Shown: positions 43,512-53,397 of the stretch, piece by piece
Layout: each line of letters starts with the position of its first letter
Numbering within the stretch: position 1 is the stretch's first letter
Assembly: GCF_022763245.1 (NCBI RefSeq)
Contig: NZ_JALEGV010000043.1
Coordinates: 1-64,000, forward strand
Source of the DNA: Oricola sp.
Lineage (GTDB): Bacteria; Pseudomonadota; Alphaproteobacteria; Rhizobiales; Rhizobiaceae
DNA length: 64,000 nucleotides
Direction of reading: 5' to 3'
Notes under the pieces: model-generated
What the model was told of the DNA's origin: nothing
The model's input: the letters and a program-made list of their open reading frames with translations, nothing else
Databases searched by the model: none
Position numbers and translations under genes: made by a program

Positions 43512-44960
43512 TTAGCTGTGGCGCACCTTTTCCGGCAGCAGGCCGCGCGGTGAGAAGCGCAAGACGATCAGCAGCACCAGCCCCATCACGAACAGCCGGA
43601 ACGGCGCCGCGATGTCCTGCAGGTGCTTGTAGAGCGCCGTGTCCGGATCCATGTTGGCGCTGACCACCTCGACGATCCAGCGTCCGGCCGGCTCCGCCTC
43701 CACCCAGACGAACCAGATCAGGAAGCCGCCGAGCACGGCGCCCAGATTGTTGCCCGAGCCGCCGACGATCACCATCACCCAGATCAGGAAGGTGAAGCGC
43801 AGCGGATTGTAGGTGCCGGGCGTGAACTGCCCGTCCAGCGTGGTCATCATCGCGCCGGCGATGCCGATGATCGCCGAGCCGAGCACGAAGATCTGCAGGT
43901 GTCGCGCCGTGATGTCCTTGCCCATGGCGGCCGCCGCTTCCTCATTGTCGCGGATCGCCCGCATCATCCGCCCCCAGGGCGAATTGAGGGCGCGCACGCA
44001 CAACGCAAGCAGGATCAAGAGGACGACGGTGAACAGGCCGGCATAGGCGAGTTTCACGAAGGCGCTGGACGCGTCGATCAGCATCTGCCGCAACATCGCC
44101 TCGCGCGCCACCGCGTCGGCGGCCGCGTCGAGCGCTGTCGCGTTGAAGCGCGTCACCGCGTCGATGAACCACGGCGTCTGCTGCAGGTCGATCTCGTAGG
44201 GAACGGGACGTTCCAGGCCGGTGACGTTCTTCACGCCGCGCGCCAGCCAGTCCTCGTTCTTCAAGACCGCGATGACGATTTCGGAAATGCCGAGCGTGGC
44301 GATGGCGAGATAGTCGGACCTGAGGCCGAGCGCCACCTTGCCGATCAGCCATGCGACGGCCGCCGCGAACACGCCGCCGACGATCCAGGAGAACATGATC
44401 GGCAGGCCGAGACCGCCGATGAAGCCGGTGCGCGCCGGATCCACCGATTCGATCGCCGTCACGGCCTCGCCGAAGATCGGGCGCAGCACCGCGTAGCCGC
44501 CGATCACCAGCACGAACACGATGAAGGAGCGCAGCCGGCCGCGCAATTGCGTGCCGACGAAGGCGATCGTCGCGATCAGGCCGATCACGATGACGGCCGA
44601 CAGCACCAGGCCGCGACCGCCGGCGGAAAGCGCGTCCATGACGGGCGGATGCGACACGACCACGGCAGCCAGCCCGCCAAGCGCGGTGAACGCCATGACG
44701 CCGGCATTGAACAGCCCGGCATAGCCCCATTGCAGGTTCAGCCCCATCGCCATGATCGCCGAGACCAGGCCCATGTTGAGAATGGCGAGCGCCACCGCCC
44801 AGGACTGGTACATGCCGACCAGCACCAGCGCCGCGCCCATGGCGGCGAAGGCCACCGGCGCGCGCCACGGGCTGTCGGGCTTGCGCACGATGGCGGCCGG
44901 GGCCGGCGGCGGGGTCGCGCCGGCCTGCTTCGCGCCGTTTTCCGCGCCGGTCTGGCTCAT
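43512..44960 (-). CDS. livM: branched-chain amino acid type ABC permease, LivM-like
   Basis: A 482-residue membrane permease with a cytoplasmic N-terminal extension rich in Ala/Pro. Family signatures are MAMGLNLQWGYAGLFNAGVM and LRSDYLAIATLGISEIVIAV. A long periplasmic loop of about 70 residues (LERPVPYEIDLQQTPWFIDA and on) makes it longer than usual LivM proteins. Its stop-start overlap with the LivH gene is four bases. Substrate is probably an amino acid or amide. Confidence 0.87.
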   Translation of the reverse strand: MSQTGAENGAKQAGATPPPAPAAIVRKPDSPWRAPVAFAAMGAALVLVGMYQSWAVALAILNMGLVSAIMAMGLNLQWGYAGLFNAGVMAFTALGGLAAVVVSHPPVMDALSAGGRGLVLSAVIVIGLIATIAFVGTQLRGRLRSFIVFVLVIGGYAVLRPIFGEAVTAIESVDPARTGFIGGLGLPIMFSWIVGGVFAAAVAWLIGKVALGLRSDYLAIATLGISEIVIAVLKNEDWLARGVKNVTGLERPVPYEIDLQQTPWFIDAVTRFNATALDAAADAVAREAMLRQMLIDASSAFVKLAYAGLFTVVLLILLALCVRALNSPWGRMMRAIRDNEEAAAAMGKDITARHLQIFVLGSAIIGIAGAMMTTLDGQFTPGTYNPLRFTFLIWVMVIVGGSGNNLGAVLGGFLIWFVWVEAEPAGRWIVEVVSANMDPDTALYKHLQDIAAPFRLFVMGLVLLIVLRFSPRGLLPEKVRHS

Positions 44961-45979
44961 AGGACTTTCCCCCTGAAGATGCCGGTCGGCCGGATCAGCA
45001 GCACGACCACCAGGATGATGAAGGAGACGGCGAACTTGTAGTCGGTCGACAACAGCTGCATCAGATGCGACGGCGCGAGGTCCTCGGGCAGCAGATAGGT
45101 GGCGAACCGCTTGTAGGCGTAGGTCAGCATCACCTCGGAGAAGGCGACGACATAGCCGCCGACCACCGCGCCGACCGGGTGGCCGATGCCGCCGACGATC
45201 GCCGAGGCGAAGATCGGCAGCAGCAGTTGCAGATAGGTGAATGGCGAGAAGCTCTTGTCGAGGCCGTAGAGCGAGCCGGCGATCGTCGCCAGCGCCGCCG
45301 CGATGACCCAGGTCACCATGACGATGCGGTCCGGATTGATGCCCGACAGGAGCGCCAGGTCCTCATTGTCGGAAAAGGCACGCATCGCCTTGCCGGTGCG
45401 CGTCCGGTTCAGGAACCAGAACAGCGCCGCCACCACGATCAGCGTCACCACGACGGTGATGACCTGCGTCGTCTGGATCGCCAGCCCTTCGTCGAGGCCG
45501 CTCCATTTCTTGAAATCGAGTGCGCGCACCACGAAGCGCGTGCCGTCGCTGAAGCGGCGCTCCTCCGTGCCCATGATGAAGCGCACGATGGCGCTCAGCA
45601 TGAACATCACGCCGACCGAGGCGATCACCAGCACCACGGGTGCCGCCTTGCGCTTGCGGTAGAAGCCGAACACCGCCTTGTCGATGCCGATCGCGACGAT
45701 GGCGGTGACGACGATCGCAGGGACCATCGCCAGAAGCGCGGTCGGCAGCGGGCCGAGCGACACGCCGGCGGCCTGCAGCGCCCAGGTGATCAGGATCGTG
45801 ATCGTCGCGCCGAAGGCCATCAGGTCGCCATGGGCGAAGTTGGCGAAGCGCAGAATGCCGAAGACGAGGGTGACGCCGAGCGCGCCGAGCGCCAGCTGCG
45901 ACCCGTAGGCGAGCGCCGGCACGAAGACGAAATTCGTCATCAGCACCAGTGCGTTGAGGATTTCGGTCGTCTCCGGCAT
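44957..45979 (-). CDS. livH: branched-chain amino acid type ABC permease, LivH-like
   Basis: A 340-residue membrane permease. The family start LALGALGVTLVFGILRFANF followed by AHGDLMAFGA is clear. A periplasmic insertion (RFSDGTRFVVRALDFKKWSG) makes it about 40 residues longer than typical LivH. The ATG at 45979 is one base after the LivF stop; a longer frame to 46072 is read-through. It pairs with LivM to form the channel. Confidence 0.88.
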   Translation of the reverse strand: MPETTEILNALVLMTNFVFVPALAYGSQLALGALGVTLVFGILRFANFAHGDLMAFGATITILITWALQAAGVSLGPLPTALLAMVPAIVVTAIVAIGIDKAVFGFYRKRKAAPVVLVIASVGVMFMLSAIVRFIMGTEERRFSDGTRFVVRALDFKKWSGLDEGLAIQTTQVITVVVTLIVVAALFWFLNRTRTGKAMRAFSDNEDLALLSGINPDRIVMVTWVIAAALATIAGSLYGLDKSFSPFTYLQLLLPIFASAIVGGIGHPVGAVVGGYVVAFSEVMLTYAYKRFATYLLPEDLAPSHLMQLLSTDYKFAVSFIILVVVLLIRPTGIFRGKVL

Positions 45980-45980
45980 G

Positions 45981-46682
45981 TCACCCGCCCAGGAATGATT
46001 TGCGCACTTCCGGATTGGCCAGCAATTCGTGGCCGGTGCCGGTGCGCCAGTTCTCGCCGCCGACCAGCACATAGCCGCGATCGGCGATGTTGAGCGCCTG
46101 CCGGGCGTTCTGTTCCACCATCAGGATGGCCAGACCCGTATTGCGCACTTCCAGAATGCGGTCGAACAATTCGTCCATGACGATCGGCGAAACGCCGGCC
46201 GTCGGTTCGTCGAGCATCAGGACGCTCGGCTGCGTCATCAGCGCGCGCCCGACGGCGACCTGCTGGCGCTGCCCGCCGGAGAGTTCGCCGGCCGCCTGGC
46301 GGCGCTTTTCCTTCAGGATCGGAAACAGGGTGAAGACCTGTTCCATCGTGCCGGCGATGTCGTCGCGGCGCAGATAGGCGCCCATCTCGAGATTTTCCTC
46401 GACGCTCATCGTGGCGAAGACATTGTGCGTCTGCGGCACGAAGGCGATGCCTTCGGCGACGCGGGCCTGCGGCGTCAGCGCGGTGATGTCCTTGCCGCCG
46501 AGCGTCACCCGTCCGAGCCGCAGCTTCAGCATGCCCAGCATCGCCTTCATCGCGGTCGACTTGCCGGCCCCGTTCGGCCCGACGATCACCGCGATCTCGC
46601 CCTTCTCCACGCCGACGCTGCAATCGCGAAGGATGTCCGCGCCGCCGTAACCGCCAGTCATGCTCTCGCCGCTCAGATACAT
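45981..46682 (-). CDS. livF: branched-chain amino acid type ABC ATPase, LivF-like
   Basis: A 233-residue ATPase with Walker A VGPNGAGKST, signature LSGGQRQQVAVGRALMTQP and Walker B VLMLDEPTAGVSP, in the usual LivF length. VPQTHNVFATMSVEENLEMG is a LivF-type Q-loop segment. The ATG at 46682 overlaps the LivG stop (TGATG). It works with LivG as a heterodimer. Confidence 0.9.
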   Translation of the reverse strand: MYLSGESMTGGYGGADILRDCSVGVEKGEIAVIVGPNGAGKSTAMKAMLGMLKLRLGRVTLGGKDITALTPQARVAEGIAFVPQTHNVFATMSVEENLEMGAYLRRDDIAGTMEQVFTLFPILKEKRRQAAGELSGGQRQQVAVGRALMTQPSVLMLDEPTAGVSPIVMDELFDRILEVRNTGLAILMVEQNARQALNIADRGYVLVGGENWRTGTGHELLANPEVRKSFLGG

Positions 46683-47500
46683 CAGGCGTCGGCCTCCGGA
46701 TTGTCGGTGACCAGCGAGAGCATCTCGCGCGGCGTCTTGTTCTTCAGGCCGCGGCCGAGATAGGCCTCGATCACCGCCTCGTTGTTGCGCACCTCGTCGG
46801 CGGTGCCCTGCGCCAGCACCGTGCCCTCGGCCATGACGATCACCGGGTCGCACAGCTTGCCAATGAAATCCATGTCGTGCTCGATCATGCAGAAGGTGTA
46901 ACCGCGCTCGCGATTGAGCCGGATGATCGCGTCGCCGATCTCGCCGAGCAGGGTGCGGTTGACGCCGGCGCCGACCTCGTCGAGCAGCACCACCTTGGCG
47001 TCCACCATCATGGTGCGGCCGAGCTCGATAAGCTTCTTCTGGCCGCCGGACAGGTTGCCCGCCAGTTCCTGCGCCACATGGCCCAGATTGAGGAAGCCGA
47101 TCACCTCCATCGCGCGTTCGCGAATTTCCGCTTCCTGCCGCTTCACGTCGCCGAACGAGAACCAGCTCGACATCAGGCTCTCGCCAAGCTGGTTGTCGGG
47201 CACCATCATCAGGTTTTCCAGAACCGTCAGGGAGGAGAACTCATGCGCGAGCTGGAAGGTGCGCAACAGGCCCTTCTTGAACAAAACATGCGGCGGCAGG
47301 CCGGACACGTCCTCGCCGTCGAGCAGGATCTGCCCGCTGCTCGGCGCCAGATTGCCGGCGATGATGTTGAAGAGGGTGGTTTTTCCCGCGCCGTTCGGAC
47401 CGATCAGGCCGGTGATCGACCCTTGCTCGATCTTCAAACTGGCGTTGTCGACGGCACGCACGCCGCCGAACTGCTTGGAAACGGATCTGACTTCGATCAT
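46682..47500 (-). CDS. livG: branched-chain amino acid type ABC ATPase, LivG-like
   Basis: A 272-residue ATPase, with Walker A GLIGPNGAGKTT, the LivG-type sequence GLLRTFQLAHEFSSLTVLEN, signature NLSGGQKKLIELGRTMM and Walker B VVLLDEVGAG. The Walker B region reads DEVGAG where most members have DEPAAG, a small deviation that keeps the catalytic Glu. It is the first gene of the livGFHM order on the minus strand. No binding protein gene is attached; the nearest lies at 38682. Confidence 0.9.
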   Translation of the reverse strand: MIEVRSVSKQFGGVRAVDNASLKIEQGSITGLIGPNGAGKTTLFNIIAGNLAPSSGQILLDGEDVSGLPPHVLFKKGLLRTFQLAHEFSSLTVLENLMMVPDNQLGESLMSSWFSFGDVKRQEAEIRERAMEVIGFLNLGHVAQELAGNLSGGQKKLIELGRTMMVDAKVVLLDEVGAGVNRTLLGEIGDAIIRLNRERGYTFCMIEHDMDFIGKLCDPVIVMAEGTVLAQGTADEVRNNEAVIEAYLGRGLKNKTPREMLSLVTDNPEADA

Positions 47501-47628
47501 GGAGGCCCGAACGATGTTTCGAGCGTGTCAAGCACGCCCATTCGTCAAACGCAACTGCGTCATGCGTCGAAGCCGGGTTTTGCCCGAAAACTTCGGCAGG
47601 GAGACGGGCGTTGCCGGCGTTTTGACGC

Positions 47629-48348
47629 TCAGGCGGCGCGGGCGCGCAGCGCGACTGCATGGCGGACGAGGTCGGCATTGTCCGACGCCAGCGTGCCGTC
47701 GGGCAGATGCCTTCCGTCCTCCAGCCCGATCCGCGTCGACCAACCGCGCTCGAAGGCGCGCTCCACGAAGGGCCACGCCATCGCGTCGAAACCGTGCAGC
47801 AGGATCGGTCTCCGAAGGCCGGCGTCGGCCAGGACGTCCGAAATCGCGTCGGCGGCGGCGAAGGCCGCTTCCGGCTCCTGCTCCTCGATCTCGATCAGGA
47901 TGCGCAGCGGGGACGGGCGGTCGGGCAGGGCGACGAAACGCGCCGCGTCACCGGCCGTCGCCAACCCGGCCTCGATGCCGATCCCGCGACGCGTCAGGGT
48001 GGCCATGACGTCCGGTGCGTCGGTCTCCGACAGGTTGACGGAGGCATAGTCGGGCCGTTCGGACCAGCTCTCGATGGCCGCGCATGTGCGGTCGCGATCC
48101 TGTTCGATCCATTCTCCCGTCGAAACGCCGATAAGCGTGCCGGGGCAGGCGGTGCGCAGCGCGGTGACGGTGTCGTCCACCGCAAACAGGCTCTCGAGTC
48201 CCGCCTCATCGCGCGGATGGACGTGGAGTTCGTTCGCGCCGGCGGCAACGCACAGGACGGCGTCCTGCGCGACCGCGGCCGCCGCGAACGGCAGCTTCGG
48301 ATGGAAACCGGCCGGGCGGGCGCCGTTGAGGCAGGCCTGGACGATCAT
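47629..48348 (-). CDS. beta-keto acid cleavage enzyme family protein (BKACE, DUF849)
   Basis: A 239-residue TIM-barrel protein. The zinc site HVHPRD (GANELHVHPRDEAG) is diagnostic of BKACE proteins such as 3-keto-5-aminohexanoate cleavage enzyme, as is the start MIVQACLNGARP. It is shorter than the 270-310 residues usual for the family. The ATG at 48348 is two bases after the proC stop, so the two are co-transcribed. It would condense a beta-keto acid with acetyl-CoA; the substrate cannot be read from sequence. Confidence 0.8.
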   Translation of the reverse strand: MIVQACLNGARPAGFHPKLPFAAAAVAQDAVLCVAAGANELHVHPRDEAGLESLFAVDDTVTALRTACPGTLIGVSTGEWIEQDRDRTCAAIESWSERPDYASVNLSETDAPDVMATLTRRGIGIEAGLATAGDAARFVALPDRPSPLRILIEIEEQEPEAAFAAADAISDVLADAGLRRPILLHGFDAMAWPFVERAFERGWSTRIGLEDGRHLPDGTLASDNADLVRHAVALRARAA

Positions 48349-48350
48349 CG

Positions 48351-49172
48351 TCAGCCGGCCAGTTCGACTGAGCGCACCCGCGCCGCCTCGACGGCCTCGG
48401 TCATCAGCTTTGTCAGCCGCTCCTCGCCCATCAGAACGGAGAGGGCGGCCGCCGTGGTGCCGTTCGGGCTGGTGACCTGCTCGCGCAGCGTGCCCGGCGC
48501 GACGCCGCTTTGCCTGGCGTAGACCGCGGCACCATAGATCGTCTGGCCCGCCAGCAGGCCGGCGAGATCGTCGGGCAGGCCCGCCGCCTTCGCTGCCTCG
48601 GTCAGCGCCTCGATCATGTGGAACAGATAGGCCGGGCCGGAGCCGGACACGGCGGTGACGGCATCCATCAGCGCCTCGTCCTCGATGATCGCGGTCTCGC
48701 CGCTCGCCGCCATCAGCGTGCGGGCGAAGTCCAGTTGATCGGCGCTGGTCGCCGGATTGGCGCAGATCACCATCATGCCCGCGCCGACGGCCGCCGGCGT
48801 GTTCGGCATGACCCGGATCACGGCGGTCCCGTCGCCGAAAGCCTGTTCGAACCGATCGATGCGGATGCCCGCCGCGACGCTGACCATGGCCGCGCCCTTG
48901 GCGGCGAGCGCCGCATAGGCCGGCAGCACGGCGTCCATCACCTGCGGCTTGACGGCCAGCACGACCATCGCCGGTGAGAGCGTTTCCGGCAGTTCTTCTG
49001 CCGCGGCCACTGTGGTGACGCCCAGCGCGGCGGCGCGCGTGCGCAGCGTCTCGTTCGGTTCGACGACGAAGGCGTCCGACGCCGCAAGCGCCTTGCTGGC
49101 GAGCCAGCCCTCCAGCATGGCGAACCCCATATTTCCGCAGCCGGCGAGCACGACCGATCCGTTCATTGCCAT
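48351..49172 (-). CDS. proC: pyrroline-5-carboxylate reductase
   Basis: A 273-residue enzyme that makes proline from pyrroline-5-carboxylate with NAD(P)H. The Rossmann motif VVLAGCGNMGFAMLEGWL is at the N-terminus; AVKPQVM, IRVMPNTPAAVGAGM and the C-terminal signature DAVTAVSGSGPAYLFHMIEA followed by GAAVYARQSG and TSPNGTT are all as expected. The ATG at 49172 has an AAGGAG ribosome binding site; the frame to 49253 is read-through. Confidence 0.95.
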   Translation of the reverse strand: MAMNGSVVLAGCGNMGFAMLEGWLASKALAASDAFVVEPNETLRTRAAALGVTTVAAAEELPETLSPAMVVLAVKPQVMDAVLPAYAALAAKGAAMVSVAAGIRIDRFEQAFGDGTAVIRVMPNTPAAVGAGMMVICANPATSADQLDFARTLMAASGETAIIEDEALMDAVTAVSGSGPAYLFHMIEALTEAAKAAGLPDDLAGLLAGQTIYGAAVYARQSGVAPGTLREQVTSPNGTTAAALSVLMGEERLTKLMTEAVEAARVRSVELAG

Positions 49173-49357
49173 GGCGTTCTCCTTTTCCTGTTGCACCTGC
49201 GATAGCGGCGCGGCAGCCAGGACGCAAGGGAGGCGCAAAGGCCTTGTTCGCATGCTCCGGACGGCCGCGATTAACCTTTTGTTACCCGTGTTTCTTTAAC
49301 CTGCATTTACCAAACCGCGCGCGCCTGCGCGCAAAACGCGATCCCTTGCGGTGGCCG

Positions 49358-51763
49358 ATGTTCGACTCCGACGATACAGGTTCCGGGCGTGCCGAAAGGG
49401 CGTCTCCGCTTCCGCGCGGCGGCGCTGCCGGCACGCATGCCGAACCGTCGCCCGGACATGGCGCGACATCGGCCCTGTCGGCCAGCGAACGCCATCGCCG
49501 CGCGCGTCTTGCGCGCGAGGGCCGCAAGCAAAATCCGCTCCTGCAACGTCTCGCCGCCGACGGTCGCGTCGAACCGCACGGTCTCGACGACGAGCCGGCG
49601 GACGAGGTGATGCAGGACCCATGGGCGCAAGACGACGCTTTCGCGCATGACGACGCCTTTCCCGCCGGTGACGCGGCGGCTGAACCCCGCGAGGCGCCGG
49701 CCGCCCATGACGAGCCGCAGTTCGCCGAGCGCGAAATCTTCATCGGCCGGGCCCGTCGGGCCGCGGTCGAGGACGATGCGCCGGCCTCGGACGGAGCGGG
49801 CGGCATCGTCGCTACCCTGCGCGACTGGCGGTTGCCGATTGCGGCGCTGACCGGTATCGGGCTTGCGGCGGGTCTCGCCGTCGCGCTGTCGGCGCCGCAG
49901 CGCTACACCGCCCACGCAAGGCTTCTCCTCGACCCGCGCCAGGTCGAACTGCTCGGTGGCGGCGTCGCGCCGGCCAATCCCGACGGCGAACTGGCCCGCG
50001 CTATCGTCGACAGCCAGCTCGGGCTCATCCGCTCCCCCGCGCTTCTCGGCAAGGTGGTGCAGCGCGCCAACCTGCAGGACGATCCGGAATTCAACGGCGT
50101 CAACGATACGCTGGGCGGAGTGTTCGGCTCGGTGCGCGCCTTCTGGTCGATCGTCACGGGCGACGACACGGTGGATGAGCGCGGCCGCAGCGCCATGCAG
50201 GCGCTGGACGATCGCCTCGCCGCCGAACGGGCAAGAGACACCTTCATCGTCGATATCGGCGTCACCACGCTGGATGCGCAGAAATCGGCGCGGATCGCCG
50301 ACGAAGTGACGACCGCCTTCATCGAGGAACGCGAGACCCTGCGCGCGAAGAGCGCCGGCGCCGTCTCGACGGCCCTGGGCGGGCGGCTGGAATCCCTGCG
50401 CGCCGATGTCGAGGCCGCCGAACGGGCGCTGCAGCGCTACCGCGCCGAAAACGGCCTGCTCGGGCCGGAAGGCCGTCTGGTCACGGACGACGAGTTGACG
50501 GTGGTCACCGGCCAGCTCGCCGCGGCGAAGGCTGCGACAATCGCCGCGCAGGCCCGTGCCGACACGGCCGGCTCGGCGGATGTGGTCTCGATCCTGTCGG
50601 GCGGCCTGCCGCAGGAACTGGTGACCGACACGCTGTCGGCGCTCCGCGCCCAGCATGCCGCCGAACGCCGCGAAATCGCCAGCCTGAGAAACGCGCTCGG
50701 GCCCCGCCATCCCAAGCTGGGCGAGGCCGAGGCGGCACTGCGCTCGGTGGAAGCGGACATCGCGGCGGAGTTGCGCCGCATCGTCGAAGGCGCGCAGGCG
50801 GATCTGCGTCGCGCGACCCAGGCCGAACAGACGCTCGCGGCTTCGCTTGCCGAATTGAAGGCCGCCTCCGTCCACACAAGCGAGGCCGGCATCGGCCTGC
50901 GCGAATTGCAGCGTAAGGTGGACGCCGCCCGCCAGCTCTACGAGGCCGCCCTGTTGCGCGCCCGTGAAGCCGGCGAAATCGAAACGCTGGGCACGGCCGA
51001 CATTCAGGTGATCGCGCCCGCGGAGGCGCCGCAGCAGCCGTCGTCGCTGTCGCGCATGTCCGTCATTGCCGGTTTCGGCGGCGCCGGGCTCGCGCTCGGG
51101 CTGACGCTTGCCCTTCTCGCCGGATTGCGCCGCGCGTTGTCGACCCCGGCGAACCGCGCACAGGCTCTTGAGATCGCCGACGCCGCCTCCGGTTTCGACG
51201 CGCGTCAAGACGAGCTTGAATATGACCGGTCAGGCATCGATGCCGCCGACGCGGGCCAGGCAGACGAAGGCATCGAATTCGACGACAACGCCAGCGAGGC
51301 TGACATGTATCCCTATCCGCCGCATTATTACGCCTATCCGCCGCAGGCCGATCCCGCCCAGCAGCCGGTCGCGCAGCCCGCGCCCTGGCCCGCGCAGCCC
51401 ATGCCGGTCGCCTATGCGCCGCCGCAGCCCGTCTATGCCTGGCCGATGCCCGCGCAGCCCATGCCGCCCCAGCCCTATGCCGGCGCATATCCGCCCTATG
51501 GCTGGCCGGTTCCGCCGCAGCCCATGCCGGCCCAACAGATGCCGACACATCAGATGCCGCAGCACGCCATGCCGGCCCAGCCTGCGCCCGCCTATGCGCC
51601 GCCGCCGCAGGCCCCGGCGCCACGGGCAACGGCTCCCCGCGCGCCGCAACCGCCGGCGCCCAACGAGGAACTGGAGGATCTGCGCCAGTCCGTGCGTGAC
51701 CTGCGCGACACGGTCGAGACGCTGATGCGCCGCCGCTCCGAACGCAGCAGCCGCGCCGCCTGA
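49358..51763 (+). CDS. Wzz/GumC-like polysaccharide chain-length protein with Pro/Met-rich tail
   Basis: An 801-residue inner-membrane protein. A disordered acidic N-terminus (1-155) precedes TM1 at about 159-178. The periplasmic region starts with the Wzz segment [20 protein letters not shown] and holds long coiled coils (about 330-540), and TM2 is at about 567-590. Most GumC proteins either end here or carry a tyrosine kinase domain; this one has no kinase. Instead a tail from about 650 to 768 is Pro/Gln/Met/Tyr-rich with many QPMP and YPP motifs, followed by a coiled coil [21 protein letters not shown] terminator follows. Confidence 0.82.
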   Translation: MFDSDDTGSGRAERASPLPRGGAAGTHAEPSPGHGATSALSASERHRRARLAREGRKQNPLLQRLAADGRVEPHGLDDEPADEVMQDPWAQDDAFAHDDAFPAGDAAAEPREAPAAHDEPQFAEREIFIGRARRAAVEDDAPASDGAGGIVATLRDWRLPIAALTGIGLAAGLAVALSAPQRYTAHARLLLDPRQVELLGGGVAPANPDGELARAIVDSQLGLIRSPALLGKVVQRANLQDDPEFNGVNDTLGGVFGSVRAFWSIVTGDDTVDERGRSAMQALDDRLAAERARDTFIVDIGVTTLDAQKSARIADEVTTAFIEERETLRAKSAGAVSTALGGRLESLRADVEAAERALQRYRAENGLLGPEGRLVTDDELTVVTGQLAAAKAATIAAQARADTAGSADVVSILSGGLPQELVTDTLSALRAQHAAERREIASLRNALGPRHPKLGEAEAALRSVEADIAAELRRIVEGAQADLRRATQAEQTLAASLAELKAASVHTSEAGIGLRELQRKVDAARQLYEAALLRAREAGEIETLGTADIQVIAPAEAPQQPSSLSRMSVIAGFGGAGLALGLTLALLAGLRRALSTPANRAQALEIADAASGFDARQDELEYDRSGIDAADAGQADEGIEFDDNASEADMYPYPPHYYAYPPQADPAQQPVAQPAPWPAQPMPVAYAPPQPVYAWPMPAQPMPPQPYAGAYPPYGWPVPPQPMPAQQMPTHQMPQHAMPAQPAPAYAPPPQAPAPRATAPRAPQPPAPNEELEDLRQSVRDLRDTVETLMRRRSERSSRAA

Positions 51764-51786
51764 CGGTCCGAAACCGGACAAGAACG

Positions 51787-51817
51787 GCCCGCCGTCTCGA
51801 AAGAGCCGGCGGGCTTT
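51787..51817 (+). terminator. terminator after the Wzz-like gene
   Basis: GCCCGCCG (51787-51794) pairs with CGGCGGGC (51807-51814) and is followed by only TTT. It lies 23 bases after the stop codon. Confidence 0.65.
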
Positions 51818-51933
51818 GCCGTCACAATCGCCTTTCTGTTCCCAATGCGGCAGTTTTCGCCGTTCGGGGTGTTTTCTTTCGGCGCCAAGCCGTGCAATTG
51901 TCCGGCAAAAATCTCATCATGGGAGAGGATGGC

Positions 51934-52833
51934 ATGGCTGAACGTATTGATGGCAAGATCATCGCGGCGCAGGTGCTCGAGAAGGTGAAGGCCGAAACGG
52001 CGAAGCTCGTCGGCGAAACCGGCCTGCAGCCGGGCATCGCGGTCGTCATCGTCGGCGAGGATTCCGCGAGCCAGTTCTATGTGCGCTCCAAGGGCAAACG
52101 CGCCGAGGAATGCGGCTTCAAGTCGGTCACCCACCGGCTGCCCGCCGAGACGTCGGAGGCCGATCTCCTGAAGCTGATCGGCGAACTGAACGACGACGAC
52201 ACGATCCACGGCATCCTGGTGCAGTTGCCGGTGCCTGATCACATCGACGACGGCAAGGTCATCCAGGCGATCTCGCCCGACAAGGACGTCGACGGCTTCT
52301 CCTTCGTCAATGTGGGCAGGCTGACGACCGGCCAGCTTGGCTCCGCCTTCGTGCCCTGCACGCCGGCCGGTTCCATGGTGATGATCCGCCAGGCGCTGGG
52401 TACCGACGACCTGTCCGGTCTCAGCGCCGTCGTGGTCGGCCGCTCCAACATCGTCGGCAAGCCGATGGCCAACCTGCTGCTCGCCGCCAACGCCACCGTC
52501 ACCATCGCACATTCGCGCACGAAGGATTTGCCGGCGGTCTGCCGCGAGGCCGACATCCTGGTCGCCGCCGTCGGCCGGCCGGAAATGATCAAGGGCGACT
52601 GGGTCAAGCCCGGCGCCTGCGTCATCGATGTCGGCATCAACCGCGTCGATGCGCCGGACACCGAGAAGGGCTACCGCGTCGTCGGCGATGTCGATTACGA
52701 GGCTGCTGAAAAGGTCGCCGGCTCGATCACGCCGGTGCCGGGCGGCGTCGGCCTGATGACGGTCGCCATGCTGATGGCCTCGACGCTGATTTCGGCCTGC
52801 CGCGCCGCCGGCAAGGAAGCGCCGACCTTCTGA
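51934..52833 (+). CDS. folD: bifunctional methylenetetrahydrofolate dehydrogenase/cyclohydrolase
   Basis: A 299-residue one-carbon enzyme. Conserved motifs are [20 protein letters not shown] with the catalytic lysine, [29 protein letters not shown], then [17 protein letters not shown] and [17 protein letters not shown] chose the ATG at 51934 (MAERIDGK), which has GGGAGAGG upstream; an ATG at 51919 would add five residues. Its product feeds purine and formyl-methionyl-tRNA synthesis. It is followed closely by two putative copper-related genes. Confidence 0.95.
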   Translation: MAERIDGKIIAAQVLEKVKAETAKLVGETGLQPGIAVVIVGEDSASQFYVRSKGKRAEECGFKSVTHRLPAETSEADLLKLIGELNDDDTIHGILVQLPVPDHIDDGKVIQAISPDKDVDGFSFVNVGRLTTGQLGSAFVPCTPAGSMVMIRQALGTDDLSGLSAVVVGRSNIVGKPMANLLLAANATVTIAHSRTKDLPAVCREADILVAAVGRPEMIKGDWVKPGACVIDVGINRVDAPDTEKGYRVVGDVDYEAAEKVAGSITPVPGGVGLMTVAMLMASTLISACRAAGKEAPTF

Positions 52834-52909
52834 CATGACCCGTGCGACGCTGCGCCACAGCGTCGCCCCCGGGATTGACGGCGCCGCGCGCAATTGCCAG
52901 TTGGGAGCG

Positions 52910-53311
52910 ATGAGGAGATCGATCGCCGCAAGACGAGCCGCTCCGGCGGTCTGGCTCCGCGTCCTTCTGGTCGCGGCGGTGGTCATGTCTGCCTTCGCCC
53001 ACCGGGCAGCGGTCGCCGCGCCGCAGGCGCCTTCGCCGCTCGAACTGGCCTTCTACGCCTTTCCCGACGGCTCCGTCCCGGACATCTGCGACACCGATGG
53101 CGGCGGCGAAGCCGACCATGCGTCGCACATCGTCTGCGATTTCTGCCTGATCGCCGGCGGTTCCGCGCCCTCGACGCCGGCCACGCCGGATCTGGCGCGG
53201 CCGATACCGGTCGCGCTTGGCCTGATCGTCGCCCTCGTCGCCGGGCCGCCGGTCGCCACCGTCGATCTCGTCACCGCGTCGAAACGCGGTCCTCCCTCCG
53301 TTTCCGCCTGA
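52910..53311 (+). CDS. DUF2946-like exported/membrane protein
   Basis: A 133-residue protein with an N-terminal hydrophobic helix (WLRVLLVAAVVMSAFAHRAA) and a central HASHIVCDFCLIAGG, the His/Cys pattern of DUF2946 proteins, then a second hydrophobic stretch. I preferred the ATG at 52910, which has GGGAG five bases away; an in-frame ATG at 52835 directly after folD is the alternative. It precedes a periplasmic copper chaperone gene, and many DUF2946 proteins have copper-related neighbours, so a link to copper is inferred. Confidence 0.6.
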   Translation: MRRSIAARRAAPAVWLRVLLVAAVVMSAFAHRAAVAAPQAPSPLELAFYAFPDGSVPDICDTDGGGEADHASHIVCDFCLIAGGSAPSTPATPDLARPIPVALGLIVALVAGPPVATVDLVTASKRGPPSVSA

Positions 53312-53397
53312 GCCTTCGGGCTCGTTCTTCGAGATACACCATCGAACATTTGTCGGCCGTGCGCGCAGCGCCGGCCCTGAAGACGGAATCAGCTCCA

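Noticed and set aside
49307-51208. 633-codon minus-strand frame opposite the Wzz-like gene
   Set aside because: It has no recognisable domain, and the plus strand has the Wzz segment, two membrane helices and coiled coils.
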